Below, in pieces: positions 23,263 to 33,737 of a stretch of DNA of 64,000 nucleotides (position 1 is the stretch's first letter; the number at the start of each line of letters is the position of its first letter). Below the pieces are notes generated by a model. That model saw nothing but the letters and a program-made list of their open reading frames with translations, was not told the DNA's origin and made no database searches. Origin of the DNA: Conus ventricosus (Eukaryota; Mollusca; Gastropoda; Neogastropoda; Conidae); NCBI GenBank assembly GCA_018398815.1, contig CM031626.1, positions 43,596,319-43,660,318 on the forward strand, given 5' to 3'. The translations under genes and the position numbers were made by a program.

Positions 23263-24128
23263 GACTACAAAGGATGCCAGCAGTTGTGACACTCCCTCAC
23301 GCATTTCTTGACCCCACAAGTGCCACACATGTGGAGGACCATGTCACTTCATGCTTCAACACTAAAGGCTGAACAGCGCCAAGGTCTGAGCGATGGTCTG
23401 GTTTGGTCAAAACTGCGTTACGTCACACTGCATGTGTTGTGAAGTCTCTGCCTCCTTTCACATTACTAACCCTTCCCCCCACTTCCACAATAACATTCAC
23501 TTGATGTCATATTCTTCTGACTACATGTCAGTCACACAGATGTCGGAAACGTATCAGCTGAACTCTCTGAAAGATCAGATCCAGCCTGAACCATACACTG
23601 ACTCACTGTAGGCCATGAAACTGAAAACAGTTACACTTAGCGTTGAAGACTCGGCACCTGTGTATGCCAGAGAAGCGAATGCTTATCTCTCTACTCTGAG
23701 ATCCTGTGTCAAGAGTCACCGACTGTCCTTGAAGAAATGCACGTTGAAACAAGTTTCCAAATCTGGAGACAATGCACTGTTTGTATTCATGCTTAATATC
23801 TCAACAGGGTAACCTAAGGCCAATACCTCTTCCACTCTGCTAAGATGACTTTTGAATACTGTTGAGTGTCTAAACATTTTGCAGTAGGTGACTCTAATTA
23901 ACATGTGTGCTTGGACTAAAAGTCTACCAGTATCTAATAGACCATCCAAGCATTTGACTCCTTTGAAGAGCTATGTCCATTCAATTGTTTTACTACAAAT
24001 TCTTACTATCTCGTACCACTTAATCCCGAGTCAGGAACTAAAGGGGAGACAGAAGATAATACAGGTGATAACATTTACATTTGTCTCACTTACGCCAGCT
24101 GAGACCTCACACTTTTGAGAACGTTCAG
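23263..24128. other. Unassigned interval
   Basis: Short frames of similar quality exist on both strands (for example plus 23615-23812 and minus 23716-23949). None has clear splice sites or a family. Confidence 0.4.
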
Positions 24129-24331
24129 GTGGTCAGTGTGAGGGCTGGTAACGATGGAAGCCTAACCACTCCTCTACAGACCTGTTCAGACCCTGGGACC
24201 TCAAATAGGTCCATGACAGCAGGTCCCAGGTGGTCAGTGCGAGGGCTGGTAACGATGGAAGCCTAACCACTCCTCTACAGACCTGTTCAGACCCTGGGAC
24301 CTCAATAGGTCCATGACAGCAGGTCCAGCAC
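24129..24331. repeat. 101-bp tandem duplication, 2 copies
   Basis: GGTCAGTG at 24131 and 24232 starts two nearly identical blocks ending in CCATGACAGCAGGTCC. Confidence 0.93.
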
Positions 24332-25477
24332 AGGAGCAAGAATCCACGCTACCACGTGGCCAAATAGAAAACTGATTCTCCAGCAGACCTACCGCTAGTG
24401 GTGACACCAACACACAGGAGAGTGATCTGGGCACCTCTCCTAGGAGCCAATCCAAAATCAGCCAAGTCCACGTATACCCATCGGACTACAACTCCAATCA
24501 ACAAGACCTTCCCTCTGCTTAGGAGATAAAATGGGAAAAAGGCCAGCCCAAGCAATGACAAACTAAATTTCATTCAAGTATAACTATTTCATATATTTTC
24601 ATCTTGTATACAAAAATAACGCTTTGTATGTGAAATTGCACTTAAACTTGTGTCAGTCTCTTTGTTGTTCATACACTGTTTCATGTTTGAACCTTTTTCT
24701 ATTTGTGTCTGTCATTCGAAGCACAACCACTAGTAAGCGCATAAGCCGAAGATAAATTACACCTGTACCGTGGTTGAGAAAGTTTAACTGTCCCAAGGAA
24801 AATCAAAGTTTCTTTTGATGACAAGTACCAGAAAGTTGCTTCTTTAACCACTTGTAAGAGACAGGGTGGAGGTTGATTTTGATATTAAACTACTCTACAA
24901 TCCCAATATAGAAAAAGAAACTCTGAGAGGATCACATCTTTCATCCTTATTCATCACAATCATCACTTGCATGCACACACACACACAGTCTTCATCACAA
25001 CACATATGCACACACACCCACACCCACTGACAAGCTTCCTTGCGTAACATCTCTCTCTCTCTCTCTGCAAGTCATTATTTTAGTTCATGAGGTCAGGTAT
25101 GCTCATTAGGACATACTACATCACCATTCCAGTGATGATGATGGATTGGAACCTTCATACAAAGCAAAGGCCCGTATCCGACATACATTGACTTAGTATG
25201 CTAGATTTTCAGAGGGTATCACCAGTCCGTGTTGTCCATCTTCAAAACAAAACTGTTTGGCTTGGGGGAAAAAAACTTCTCTGCCTTGAACAGAACCTGT
25301 CAAACATTTTCAGACGCTCTCCATATATACATTCTTTACTTTCCACTACAGTGAAGGTGACCTGAAATGTACCGGACAGTGTTCCTTTTTCCCATGTTGA
25401 GGTAATATCAAGAGGGTCTAAGTCCTGTCCTCTAGTACTGAAGAGGCAAAGAGGCATCTTCCAACTGATGAAGTGTG
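24332..25477. other. Interval with a weak candidate exon near 25360-25430
   Basis: On the minus strand TGCCTCTTCAG (25425-25440) could be an acceptor before a frame starting TRGQDLDPLDITSTWEKG. A TTTCAG/GTCACC junction near 25360 is a poor donor. CT- and CA-rich runs lie near 24975-25070. I do not call a gene. Confidence 0.25.
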
Positions 25478-25500
25478 TTGTGTGTGTGTGTGTGTATGTA

Positions 25501-25589
<89 letters not shown>

Positions 25590-25608
25590 GCGTGTGTGTG
25601 TGTGGTGT
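25478..25608. repeat. (GT)n microsatellite, compound
   Basis: Three GT blocks are separated by ATGTAAGAG and ATGTATGT interruptions. Confidence 0.97.
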
Positions 25609-25733
25609 GCTCTACTTTCCTTTTCTAGGGTCTTGTCACAACTAGCCATCAACTTAACGCTATGTAACAATTGCTTTCACAAAACACTGCAAAGCATAAC
25701 TGTACTGAGAAAGAGAGAGAGACAGACAGATGC

Positions 25734-25736
<3 letters not shown>

Positions 25737-25789
<53 letters not shown>
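25737..25789. repeat. (GA)n microsatellite
   Basis: About 25 uninterrupted AG units. Confidence 0.97.
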
Positions 25790-25790
<1 letters not shown>

Positions 25791-26031
25791 CAATGTGTAT
25801 GTGTATACATCTTGTACTTGGACAAACTTGTTTATGTATATGTTTGTGTGTATACATGTCCTTGCACAAACTTATGTATGTGTGTGTGTGTGTGTGCATG
25901 TTGATATGTAAATGTACATGTATGCAGGTGAGCATGTCTCTAAAACTATACAGTACACACCGCCTTTACCCTCCATCTTTCCACAGCTAAGCGGGGAAAG
26001 CTCTTCGCCTGGATGGGAGAGGTAGCAATGA

Positions 26032-26305
26032 CAGCACAAACTGCTTCCCATGCAGCATTGCTGCAGGCAGCGGCCAAACCACCCTTCTTCCATTCCATGA
26101 CAGCACAACTGTTTCCCATGCAGCATTGATGCACACAGCGGCCAAACCAACCTTCTTCCATTCTATGACAGCACAACTGTTTCCCATGCTGCATTGCTGC
26201 AGGCAGCGGCCAAACCAACCTTCTTCCATTCCATGACAGCACAACTGTTTCCCATGCAGCATTGCTGCACACAGCGGCCAAACCAACCTTCTTCCATTCC
26301 ATCTT
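26032..26305. repeat. ~68-bp tandem repeat, 4 copies
   Basis: CTTCTTCCATTC recurs at about 26085, 26152, 26220 and 26287, with GCAGCATTGCTGC in each unit. Copies alternate between GGCAGCGG and CACAGCGG forms. Confidence 0.93.
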
Positions 26306-27170
26306 TTTTGCAATAACTGCAAGTATATCAAGACAGAAAAGTCAGCAAGCCACAATTCTTCCTCCTGACACATGCTATCGGTAAGTCGCAGTCCTTTGGA
26401 GGCCGAACAGCCCGCATTACCAGAGCAAGCTTGACTTGTCTTCGACTTCCAGCAGCTCAAATGACAGTGAATTCTGGAAGCACCCAAACTGTTGTTGGCA
26501 GTCTTGTACACATGAAGATATACGTTAATAATTTTGCATTCCAGGGTTGCCAGGGAAAAACCTTTGAAATAACACCACCAGGCTGTTCTTCTCCTGTGAA
26601 ATTCAGACCCATTCTCAAATGAATCCACTCAACCGCCTGCCATGTGGTGTAGCCGCCACATTGTCAAAGAAAGATCCCAGCATGCTAATACTTACTCTGA
26701 ACATTCACCAGGACTGGAGAACTTTGCATTTTTTTCATTAGCCAGCCCAGCTAGTGGATCCAAAATCCAACCAGGCTGCCAACGTCTTCACTAGCCTGAT
26801 GTTTGAAAGGTATTTTCATATCTCTGAAATTACTCTTTTTTATTTTTCATTCTAATTTTCTTTGCAACAAATAATTAGTATCGAAATTGAAGCAAATTCA
26901 GATTTGTTTACCCTCAAAATGATATTGATGTACTTTCACAAAAAACTGTTTTTTTCCCCCTTATAAAGATATGCATATTCTCATAGGGAAAAGAATTTTG
27001 AACAATGGTGGGTCAAGTTAAATTTGCAAGAACAGACAACACTGAAGTTGATCTTGAATTATCTATAATTAGCATAGGTTTTTAACAACAGATCATTCTT
27101 CAGCACCTGTTTTATTAACATACTTTGGGGGAAAATTCCTGCTCTTTTGCTTGTCTTTCTTTTTCTCTCT
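26306..27170. other. Unassigned interval
   Basis: Around 26340-26630 more than one frame is open on both strands and looks plausible, so I cannot choose a coding strand. The rest is A/T-rich. Confidence 0.35.
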
Positions 27171-27198
27171 CCCCCCCCCCCCCCCCCCCCCTCCCCCC
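27171..27198. repeat. Poly-C tract
   Basis: A C run with one T, next to CTCTCTC. Confidence 0.95.
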
Positions 27199-27317
27199 AT
27201 ACTTCAGGGCCTGTAGCTCCACTGTTGTTTTCATGTTCTTGGCACATTGTCAAAGAGGCAGACTGATCTGTGAAAAAGATTACATTCTACACGTGCAAGT
27301 TGTTGCTCACTGCTTAA

Positions 27318-28509
27318 CCTTCTTGACAAGCATGCACCCGCAAGCGCCCGACCGGAAATCACACTGCCAAAGGCTGAGCGCCTGCCAGCGCCCGGTAAAA
27401 CACGTGGCAACAATGGGCGCCGCCATGTTTCTTGTAGAAAAGGAAGTCTCGCGAGAACGTGACTTCCTTCTTCCTGTAGCCATTCACTTCCGTTTGCAAA
27501 AAAAACGCGAGTCGATACGTGCCGTAGTTCTCGAGTTATGAATTCTTAAAGTTTTGTGGTCGAAATGCTGTTTTTCACCATGGCTAACCTTGATTTCTGC
27601 CGTTCTATAATGAGATTTAGTAATGAAGATACTGTGATTTGTGGGATTTACGGCATAAGACTTAGTGAAAGTGCTGGGTGATGAAGCTTACAGTGACCTA
27701 GATTTCGACTGGGATGAGGTTCCAGATATGATAAACAACGATTCGGAAGAAAGTTCTGATTTTTTTCCCCCCGAGTAAATGGCCCATGTGACATTCTTCA
27801 AACTTATGATATAGCAACATATATATTCGTAGGAATTTTTTAACCGTCTTTAGTATGCACTTACCTGAGCTTAGTTACGCCGAAAACCCATCGGCAAGGT
27901 AAGTAACTCCGTAATTTGAACATGGTTACCCAATTTAAAAATTAATTTAAAAGAGAGGAAAGGAAATAATGAAATGAAAATAATCTTAAAAATTCCTACG
28001 AATATATATGTTGCTATATCATAAGTTTGAAGAATATCATATGAGCCATTTACTCGGGAACAGAAAAAAAATCTTCTTCAGAACGTTCTTCCGAATCATA
28101 CCTGGAACATCATCCCAGTCGAAATCTAGGTCACTCTAAGCTTCATTACCCAGGACTTTCACAAAGTCTTATGCCGTAAATCCTACAAATCACAGTATCT
28201 TCATTACTAAATCTCGTTATAGAACGGCAGAAATCAAGGTTAGCGATGGCGAAAAACAGCATTTCGACCACAAAACTTTAAAAATTCGTAACTCGAGAAC
28301 TACGACACGTATCGACTCGCGGTTTTTTGCAAACGGAAGTAAATGGCCACAGGAAGAAGGAAGTCACGTTCTCGCGAGACTTCCTTTTCTACGAGAAATA
28401 TGGCGGCGCCCATTGTTGCCACGTGTTTTACCGGGCGCTGGCAGTTGCTCAGCGTTTTGGCCGTGTGATTTCCGGTTGGGCGCTAGCGGGTTCTCGCCTG
28501 TCAAGAGGG
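27318..28509. mobile_element. piggyBac-like fold-back element with ~520-bp inverted arms
   Basis: TTAA lies at 27314-27317 and 28510-28513. The left arm (27318-~27840, starting CCTTCTTGACAAGC) is the reverse complement of the right arm (~27988-28509, ending GCCTGTCAAGAGGG). Long shared blocks include CTCGCGAGA(A)CGTGACTTCC and AACACGTGGCAACAATGGGC in inverse. TTAA targets and CCYTCTT ends fit piggyBac-type elements, and an acidic DLDFDWDEV-like reading in the left arm (~27700-27720) resembles the acidic N-terminus of such transposases. No complete transposase is present. The 142-bp loop (27844-27985) is itself bounded by TTAA. Confidence 0.75.
27844..27985 (+). mobile_element. TTAA-bounded insert S in the loop of the fold-back
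   Basis: It is flanked by TTAA at 27840-27843 and 27986-27989. It contains GTATGCACTTACCTGAGC and GAGAGGAAAGGAAATAATG. Its reverse complement follows the fold-back at 28514-28652. Confidence 0.7.
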
Positions 28510-28513
28510 TTAA

Positions 28514-28652
28514 ATGATTTTCATTTCATTATTTCCTTTCCTCTCTTTTAATTTAATTTTTAAATGGGTAACCATGTTCAAATTATGGAGTTACTTATCT
28601 TGCCGATGGTTTTCGGCGTAACTAAGCTCAGGTAAGTGCATACTGAAGAGGG
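28514..28652 (-). mobile_element. Inverted second copy of insert S
   Basis: It is the reverse complement of 27844-27985 with a few differences, bounded by TTAA at 28510-28513 and 28653-28656. Its outer end reads CTGAAGAGGGTTAA, matching the CCCTCTT-type terminus. Confidence 0.7.
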
Positions 28653-28656
28653 TTAA

Positions 28657-29378
28657 AGCACTTGTACCGACGCTGCCCAAGACAACACGTTGGCTATACA
28701 CAACAGGTGCGGTAACTCAAAAAGTTTGTGCCTGGTGTATTTCTTCCAGCAGTTTTTCAACACTGGTGCCGAATACACTAAAACCATACAGGGAAACAGG
28801 TCTACAAGTTCAACAGGTCAAAGGGGAATCCTGAGCAAGCACTGCACAGTGCTCTTGTTATAATGACGATTAACCGGGTCCGTTTCTTGCCATTCAACCC
28901 TTCCCAAGTCTCCCCATATTTGCTCACTGCTTTGAAACCACCTTTTCATAGCAGTGTAGAGACGTTTTCATGTTCCTATACTACAGTGAACACCGAGGAC
29001 TGGAATGACTACTTCAGAGGCAGAAAGACAACTATGGCAATGGCAAAGCAACAGAGCTCACAGGGGAATGAGCTGCACTACAGGCTACTGCACACCTAGA
29101 AATACTGGAGATCAAGCAACATTATTTGATGACACTAGGTATGCAGCAAAGCTGATAACTGTTTCAGAATGAAATTCTCAGAGGAAAGATCAGCGCAGAG
29201 AGCCAATTTTGGAGTCACCTGATGGGCTCTTCAGTTCTGAAATCCACATGCCCACCTGCATAGAATTTGCATTCGCTTGAGGCGACCGAATTTGTCCAGC
29301 TCCGCAGACATGGAAACACCCGCAAGGAGTTATTTGAGAGACAGCTTGCATCGGCAGCAGTAATGGTCATTTCATGCT
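28657..29378. other. Non-coding interval
   Basis: No element or exon was recognised. Confidence 0.5.
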
Positions 29379-29540
29379 TATGTTTCCTTACACGTGATAG
29401 TTACAACTGCATAGTAGTGATCAAACTACTCTCTCTACCCCAATGTTCACTTTTCCGATGTTTCCTTACACGTGATAGTACAACTGCATAGTAGTGATCA
29501 AACTACTCTCTCTACCCAATGTTCACTTTTCTAATGTTTC
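29379..29540. repeat. ~79-bp tandem duplication, 2 copies
   Basis: TGTTTCCTTACACGTGATAG through CCAATGTTCACTTTTC is present twice; a short third start follows. Confidence 0.9.
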
Positions 29541-29631
29541 CTCTCCCTCCTTCCCTGTCATCTAGTGCAACCACACATCCTCTCCCTATCTCTGGTAGTA
29601 ACTGAATCATCTGTTAGTGGATTGTAGTCTG

Positions 29632-29637
29632 TTTATT
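29632..29637 (-). promoter_or_regulatory. Polyadenylation signal of the RAMAC-like gene
   Basis: AATAAA on the minus strand lies ~156 bp downstream of the TAG stop at 29793-29795. The spacing suits a short 3'UTR. Confidence 0.55.
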
Positions 29638-29792
29638 GTGGGCAATGGTGATGCAAATGCACTGTGGTCATTAACCCCATTCCTTTGCCTTGTCATCCGA
29701 ACAGGCGAATGTGCCAAACCTACCACCATATAAATCCACACACACACACACACATAATATGACCACCAAATCTACACACTAACACATTCCTA

Positions 29793-30036
29793 CTAATATT
29801 GATTTTTATGCACAGGAGAACGATCCCTGTATCGATGAGGTTCATGATATCGCTGTCCATGAGGTTCACGGTCACGATAATGGTCCCTCCTGTCGTCACG
29901 CTGGTGGTGACCTTGGTATCGGTGCTCTTGCGACCTTGGATGGGAATGCTCCCAGCGGTTGCGGTAATGTTGCTGGTTGTCATGGTAACCTCTGCCCCTG
30001 CCACGAACCTCTACCCAATTTTGTCCTTGACCGCCT
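29793..30036 (-). CDS. RAMAC: RAMAC-like gene, last coding exon (Arg/His-rich RNA-binding tail)
   Basis: This exon encodes about 80 residues rich in Arg, His, Tyr and Gln, opening GGQGQNWVEVRGRGRG and ending in a TAG stop at 29793. Such a low-complexity RNA-binding tail follows the activation domain in animal RAMAC, the activating subunit of the mRNA cap guanine-N7 methyltransferase. The minus-strand acceptor TTTGCAGTCTAG gives phase 2, which joins in frame to the donor at 54980 and yields NRGNRGGQGQ across the junction. The domain exon lies ~24.9 kb upstream. The joint phase and domain order are strong. The tail alone would not identify the gene. Confidence 0.75.
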
Positions 30037-30195
30037 CTAGACTGCAAATCAACAGACAATGCTGATAACAACTGTCGTCAGGTACGTTCTAATAGCATCA
30101 TGATAACGGTCAGTAAGGAAAAATCCACCCAGGCAGAATAGATTTACAACAAACAATCAACACAACCTACCACACAAAGTAAAACTGCAACATAC

Positions 30196-30400
30196 AACAA
30201 GTATGGCTGACCACAACAATATCGACATAAATGCAGTATGATGGCTGACCACAACAATATCGACATAAAATGCAGTATGATGGCTGACCACAACAATATC
30301 GACATAAAATGCAGTATGATGGCTGACCACAACAATATCGACATAAAATGCAGTATGATGGCTGACACAACAATATCGACATAAAATGCAGTATGATGGC
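30196..30400. repeat. 39-bp tandem array, left part (~5 copies)
   Basis: The unit is GATGGCTGACCACAACAATA followed by TCGACATAAAATGCAGTAT. The array resumes at 45469 after the LTR element, which inserted at an ATGGC in a unit. Confidence 0.95.
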
Positions 30401-31397
30401 TGTCACGAGTTTGTCACGAGGCCTACGACGTTTGACCCATCTAGGGTGGCGGAATTATTCGTTTGTTTATTGTCGTTGCTGTTGTCGTGTATCCGTCCCT
30501 TGATGTGGCTTGTGGTGCGGTTGCACCTTGGTGTAGTTCAGCTCAACTTCGGTTTGTTTCTCTCTCTCTCTCTCTTATTCCACTGCCCGTGCTATTTATC
30601 CTGTAGGTTCACGGGTGGCTGGTACCTTTCTCTCGAACTTGCTGTCTATCGGCCTCTCGCCTGTCTTTTTACCTGTCGCACGTGCTTCGTTTCTTTTAGT
30701 TTGAAGTATGCTCACTCGTACGCAGCATGGCATGTTGGCCGCCATTGCTGAGGAAGGTTAGCTCTTCACTCGAGCGGAAGATGTCTCTGGGAGCGCCTGC
30801 TCCGGTCTTGGTTCTTCACCGTATCATCGAGGGTACAGTCGGTATCTTCAGTTCCTACAGTCGGCCTGTAGGAGAGGGACATCACTTCTTCTTTTTCCGC
30901 ACCTGTGCCTCTGTCCTCTCGACTGGACAGAGGGCAGAGAGAGTCGTTTGACCCGCCTCTTCTGGGTCACCCATGGGTAGCTGGTAAGCATCAGTTTCGT
31001 GGTTTGTTTGTTTTGGTTTGTTGTTGTTAGCCGGCTTAGTCTTCACTTTTGCGCAATTTTCTTTTGTTTTCGAAATTGTAAGAGAAATATTGTTTGAGAC
31101 CTTTTCTTGGTTAATTCGATCTTTAACCTGGCCATTCTAAATTATTTCCAAAATTCTTTCTCTGTTTATGCATCTGGTGATGCGGTAGTCGGTGGGATGG
31201 GGTAGAGAACCTGGTGATTCAGGTTGGAACTTGCTTGGTCTCGCTCGTCCGCCCCTGTCACATTTGCCGGACTCTTATCCTTCGGCCACCGTCTGTTTGT
31301 GTGTGCAAGGAGAACGAGTTTTATGTTCGCGAGCGTGCGTACGCTTGATTTGTCGTTCGGATGCGTGGTTGGAGATTTGTGTTATTTTGAATGTGGC

Positions 31398-31404
31398 TAT
31401 AAAA
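31398..31404 (+). promoter_or_regulatory. Candidate LTR TATA box
   Basis: TATAAAA lies in GGCTATAAAATGTG. The same place in the 3' LTR reads GGCTATACATGTG, so it is changed there. Confidence 0.4.
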
Positions 31405-31848
31405 TGTGACAATTATGCCATTGAATTTATATTTACAAATGTGGTGGCAGGTATAAAGCGATGGTCGCTGTGTTGGTGATTTCCTAAGAAAGGTGAATGT
31501 TAAATGTGAGTGAGAGAAGGGTGAAGATAATTCATATTTGTTTTATAACCTGTTGTTTAATGCAGTCTTTTACCTGCATCGTGTGTGAGAGGACCCTAGT
31601 GAACATTCCTGATTCGATGGGTTTACTGTGTGCGTTTAGTAGACTTCCCCTCGCCCATCATGCGAGTGGCTGTTAAGATTTGACAGCATGGGTCAGACTG
31701 TACTGACAGCGGGGTTCCAGTACCCTTCTTCCTTCCTTCTTCCTTCCTTCCTCCTTCCTCCTTCTTCCTTCCTTCTTCCTTCCCTCCCTTTTTCTCTCCT
31801 CCCAGCTACGTTTCCCTCCCCCCTCCGGGGGCTTCACCCGGAGTACGG

Positions 31849-32054
31849 ACTGGATGGTGCCACGTGCTGGTTGAGGCCAACGCTCTGGCTGAGACCACGG
31901 ACTGGATGGTGCCACGTGTGGTTGAGGCCACGCTCTGGCTGAGACCACGGACTGGATGGTGCCACGTGCTGGTTGAGGCCACGCTCTGGCTGAGACCAAC
32001 GGACTGGATGGTGCCACGCGCTGGTCGAAGCCACGCTCGGGTCGGGACCGCGGC
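31849..32054 (+). repeat. Four ~51-bp repeats in the 5' LTR, with CACGTG
   Basis: Units begin ACTGGATGGTGCCACGTGCTGG at 31849, 31901, 31951 and 32003. Three hold the E-box palindrome CACGTG and the fourth CACGCG. They may be enhancer repeats. Confidence 0.85.
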
Positions 32055-32549
32055 ATGGTAGAGGAGCCCGCCGTCTTGACTGGCCGGCCCTGACCCCCGT
32101 CCAGGACCTCCAGTAACAGCGCCACGTTTTCCCCCCCTCCGGACGCGCTCTCACTGCCTGCTCGTGAGTCGAGGGTGTCGGCTTTAAGCGGACTCCCTGC
32201 GAGAAACGACCCGGTTCGGAGCACCTAGTGCGACAGGGTGCTCCAGTAGACTTGACAGAGGCAGGGGTGTGGACGCACTCCATGGTGTTAGAAGGGATCG
32301 ATGCTGGAAATGTTTCTTTATAATTGTGTATATGTTATATGTGCTGGAATGCTGTAATTGTGATTGTGTACGTCGTATGGTGAATGTTTATGTATAATCG
32401 TGCATGTTGTGGGTGTTGGAGTGCTTGATTGTGATTGTGCATGTTGTGTGCGTTGGAGTGCTCGATTGTGATTGTGCATGTTGTGTGCGTTGGAGTGCTC
32501 GATTGTGATTGTGCATGTTGTGTGTGTTGGATGCTTATTTGCTGGTGTG

Positions 32550-32555
32550 AATAAA
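32550..32555 (+). promoter_or_regulatory. LTR polyadenylation signal
   Basis: AATAAA lies 121 bp before the LTR end. It is conserved in the 3' LTR at 45342-45347. Confidence 0.6.
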
Positions 32556-32680
32556 TGGGTGTTGTATCATAATCTTTATTGTGTGGTCTCTTGCGGGGCG
32601 TGTGAGGTCAGTCACTCCCTTCACTCCCACCTAGACCGATCCTGTCAGGGCAGACCTCCAGGGGTCGGTCGTGACAATTG

Positions 32681-32697
32681 TGGGGGCTCGTCCGGAT
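32681..32697 (+). promoter_or_regulatory. Primer binding site, tRNA-Pro type
   Basis: TGGGGGCTCGTCCGGAT lies 4 bp after the LTR. It equals the well-known tRNA-Pro primer site of retroviruses except for one missing G. Confidence 0.85.
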
Positions 32698-33183
32698 GTG
32701 AAGGGCTCTGACTGTCTCTCTCGTTTCGCGGAGTACCTGTTTAGTTCTGTCTGTTTTGTATTCATTTAGTTGGTTTGTCGTGTTTGTATTGTGGGTGGTT
32801 GGGACTGGGTGACTCTAGCGTGAAGGGAGTCTTTTTGTGGCCTGAGGGAATCATCGGTGTGACTCGGGAGTCGAGGTGAGACCGAGGGGAGTCGACCGCG
32901 TCCAGACCTCCTTCCGCCGGGTACCTCACGCAGGTACGGCCGTAAGTCTTGCCTTTCTGTTGCCGCTCAGTCTTCCATTCCTGTTTTGTATTTAGCAGTT
33001 CTTGTTTTTTTTTTCTCTACCGGGTTATTGAGTACAGGGGTTGTATCGGACGTTAGTGTTTTTTTTCTCCCTCTCTCCGGATTCCGTCTGCCAGTTTTTT
33101 TGTTTTTTTTTTCCGGCCAGCCCCACCGCACTGTTGCTCGTGCTGTGGAGCGCGGTGTTGCCAGAGTGGGGGCAGCCGGACAT

Positions 33184-33218
<35 letters not shown>

Positions 33219-33398
33219 GTGAGCCCCACCGCACTGTTGCTCGTGTTGTAGAGCGCGGTGTTGCCAGAGTGGGAGCAGCCGGAACTTGTCCGCACACACG
33301 CACACACACACATACACACATATACACACCACCCCTAAAATATTTGTTTTTTCAAGTGGAATTGTCTTCCCCTGTATTTGATAACTGTAGGATATAGT
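32698..33398 (+). other. LTR element leader with a duplicated ~80-bp block
   Basis: CCCCACCGCACTGTTGCTCG through GCCAGAGTGGG(G/A)GCAGCCGGA occurs at about 33120-33181 and 33224-33282, separated by a T run (33186-33217). A CA repeat follows at 33296-33320. Non-coding. Confidence 0.7.
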
Positions 33399-33737
33399 TG
33401 TCATGGCAACGTCCGTGCTGGTGGTATGGCTACTCGGGCGTCGAAGATAGAGGTCTTCTAAATGTAGTCCCCACTATAGTACCAGCACATCGACTACGGT
33501 GACTTCCACTTATTCCAGTGCTGTAGCCGATAGTCCAGCGAGTACTTTCACTTCTTCTTCGCTAGGGTTTTTCCTGCTGAGACCCGACTGGCACTTCCGC
33601 TCGAAGCGTCAGAGTATAGCGAAGCAACTGTGGGCTTCTGTTGAGTCGCAGAAACCAAAGCCCCCTATTCTCCATGCTTCCCCTCGTAAGGAGTATGCCC
33701 CGGGGGACTTTCCTCATGGGAAGGTCGAGACCCAAGG
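33399..33737 (+). pseudogene. Possible gag-like start of the LTR element, cut by LINE-C
   Basis: An ATG at 33402 lies in a suitable place after the leader, but the frame closes quickly. A longer frame in another register (33499-33804) encodes a Ser-rich then basic segment (SQKPKPPILHASPRKE) and runs into LINE-C. I recognise no gag domain. Frameshifts or sequence errors are likely. Placement is the only support. Confidence 0.3.

Larger units (their letters stand above)
30401..32676 (+). repeat. 5' LTR
   Basis: It is 2,276 bp, TGTCACGAGT ... CGTGACA. It contains a TC-rich tract (30553-30576), a TATA-like TATAAAA at 31398-31404, a CTTCC-rich run (31728-31795), four ~51-bp repeats (31849-32054) and AATAAA at 32550-32555. 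Three ~37-bp GTGCATGTTGTGTGYGTTGG repeats lie near 32420-32530. Confidence 0.95.

Noticed and set aside
25468..25911. Cys/Val-rich frame
   Set aside because: Translation of GT and GA microsatellites.
26340..26630. Possible host exon
   Set aside because: Several frames on both strands look equally plausible and no splice pair is decisive.
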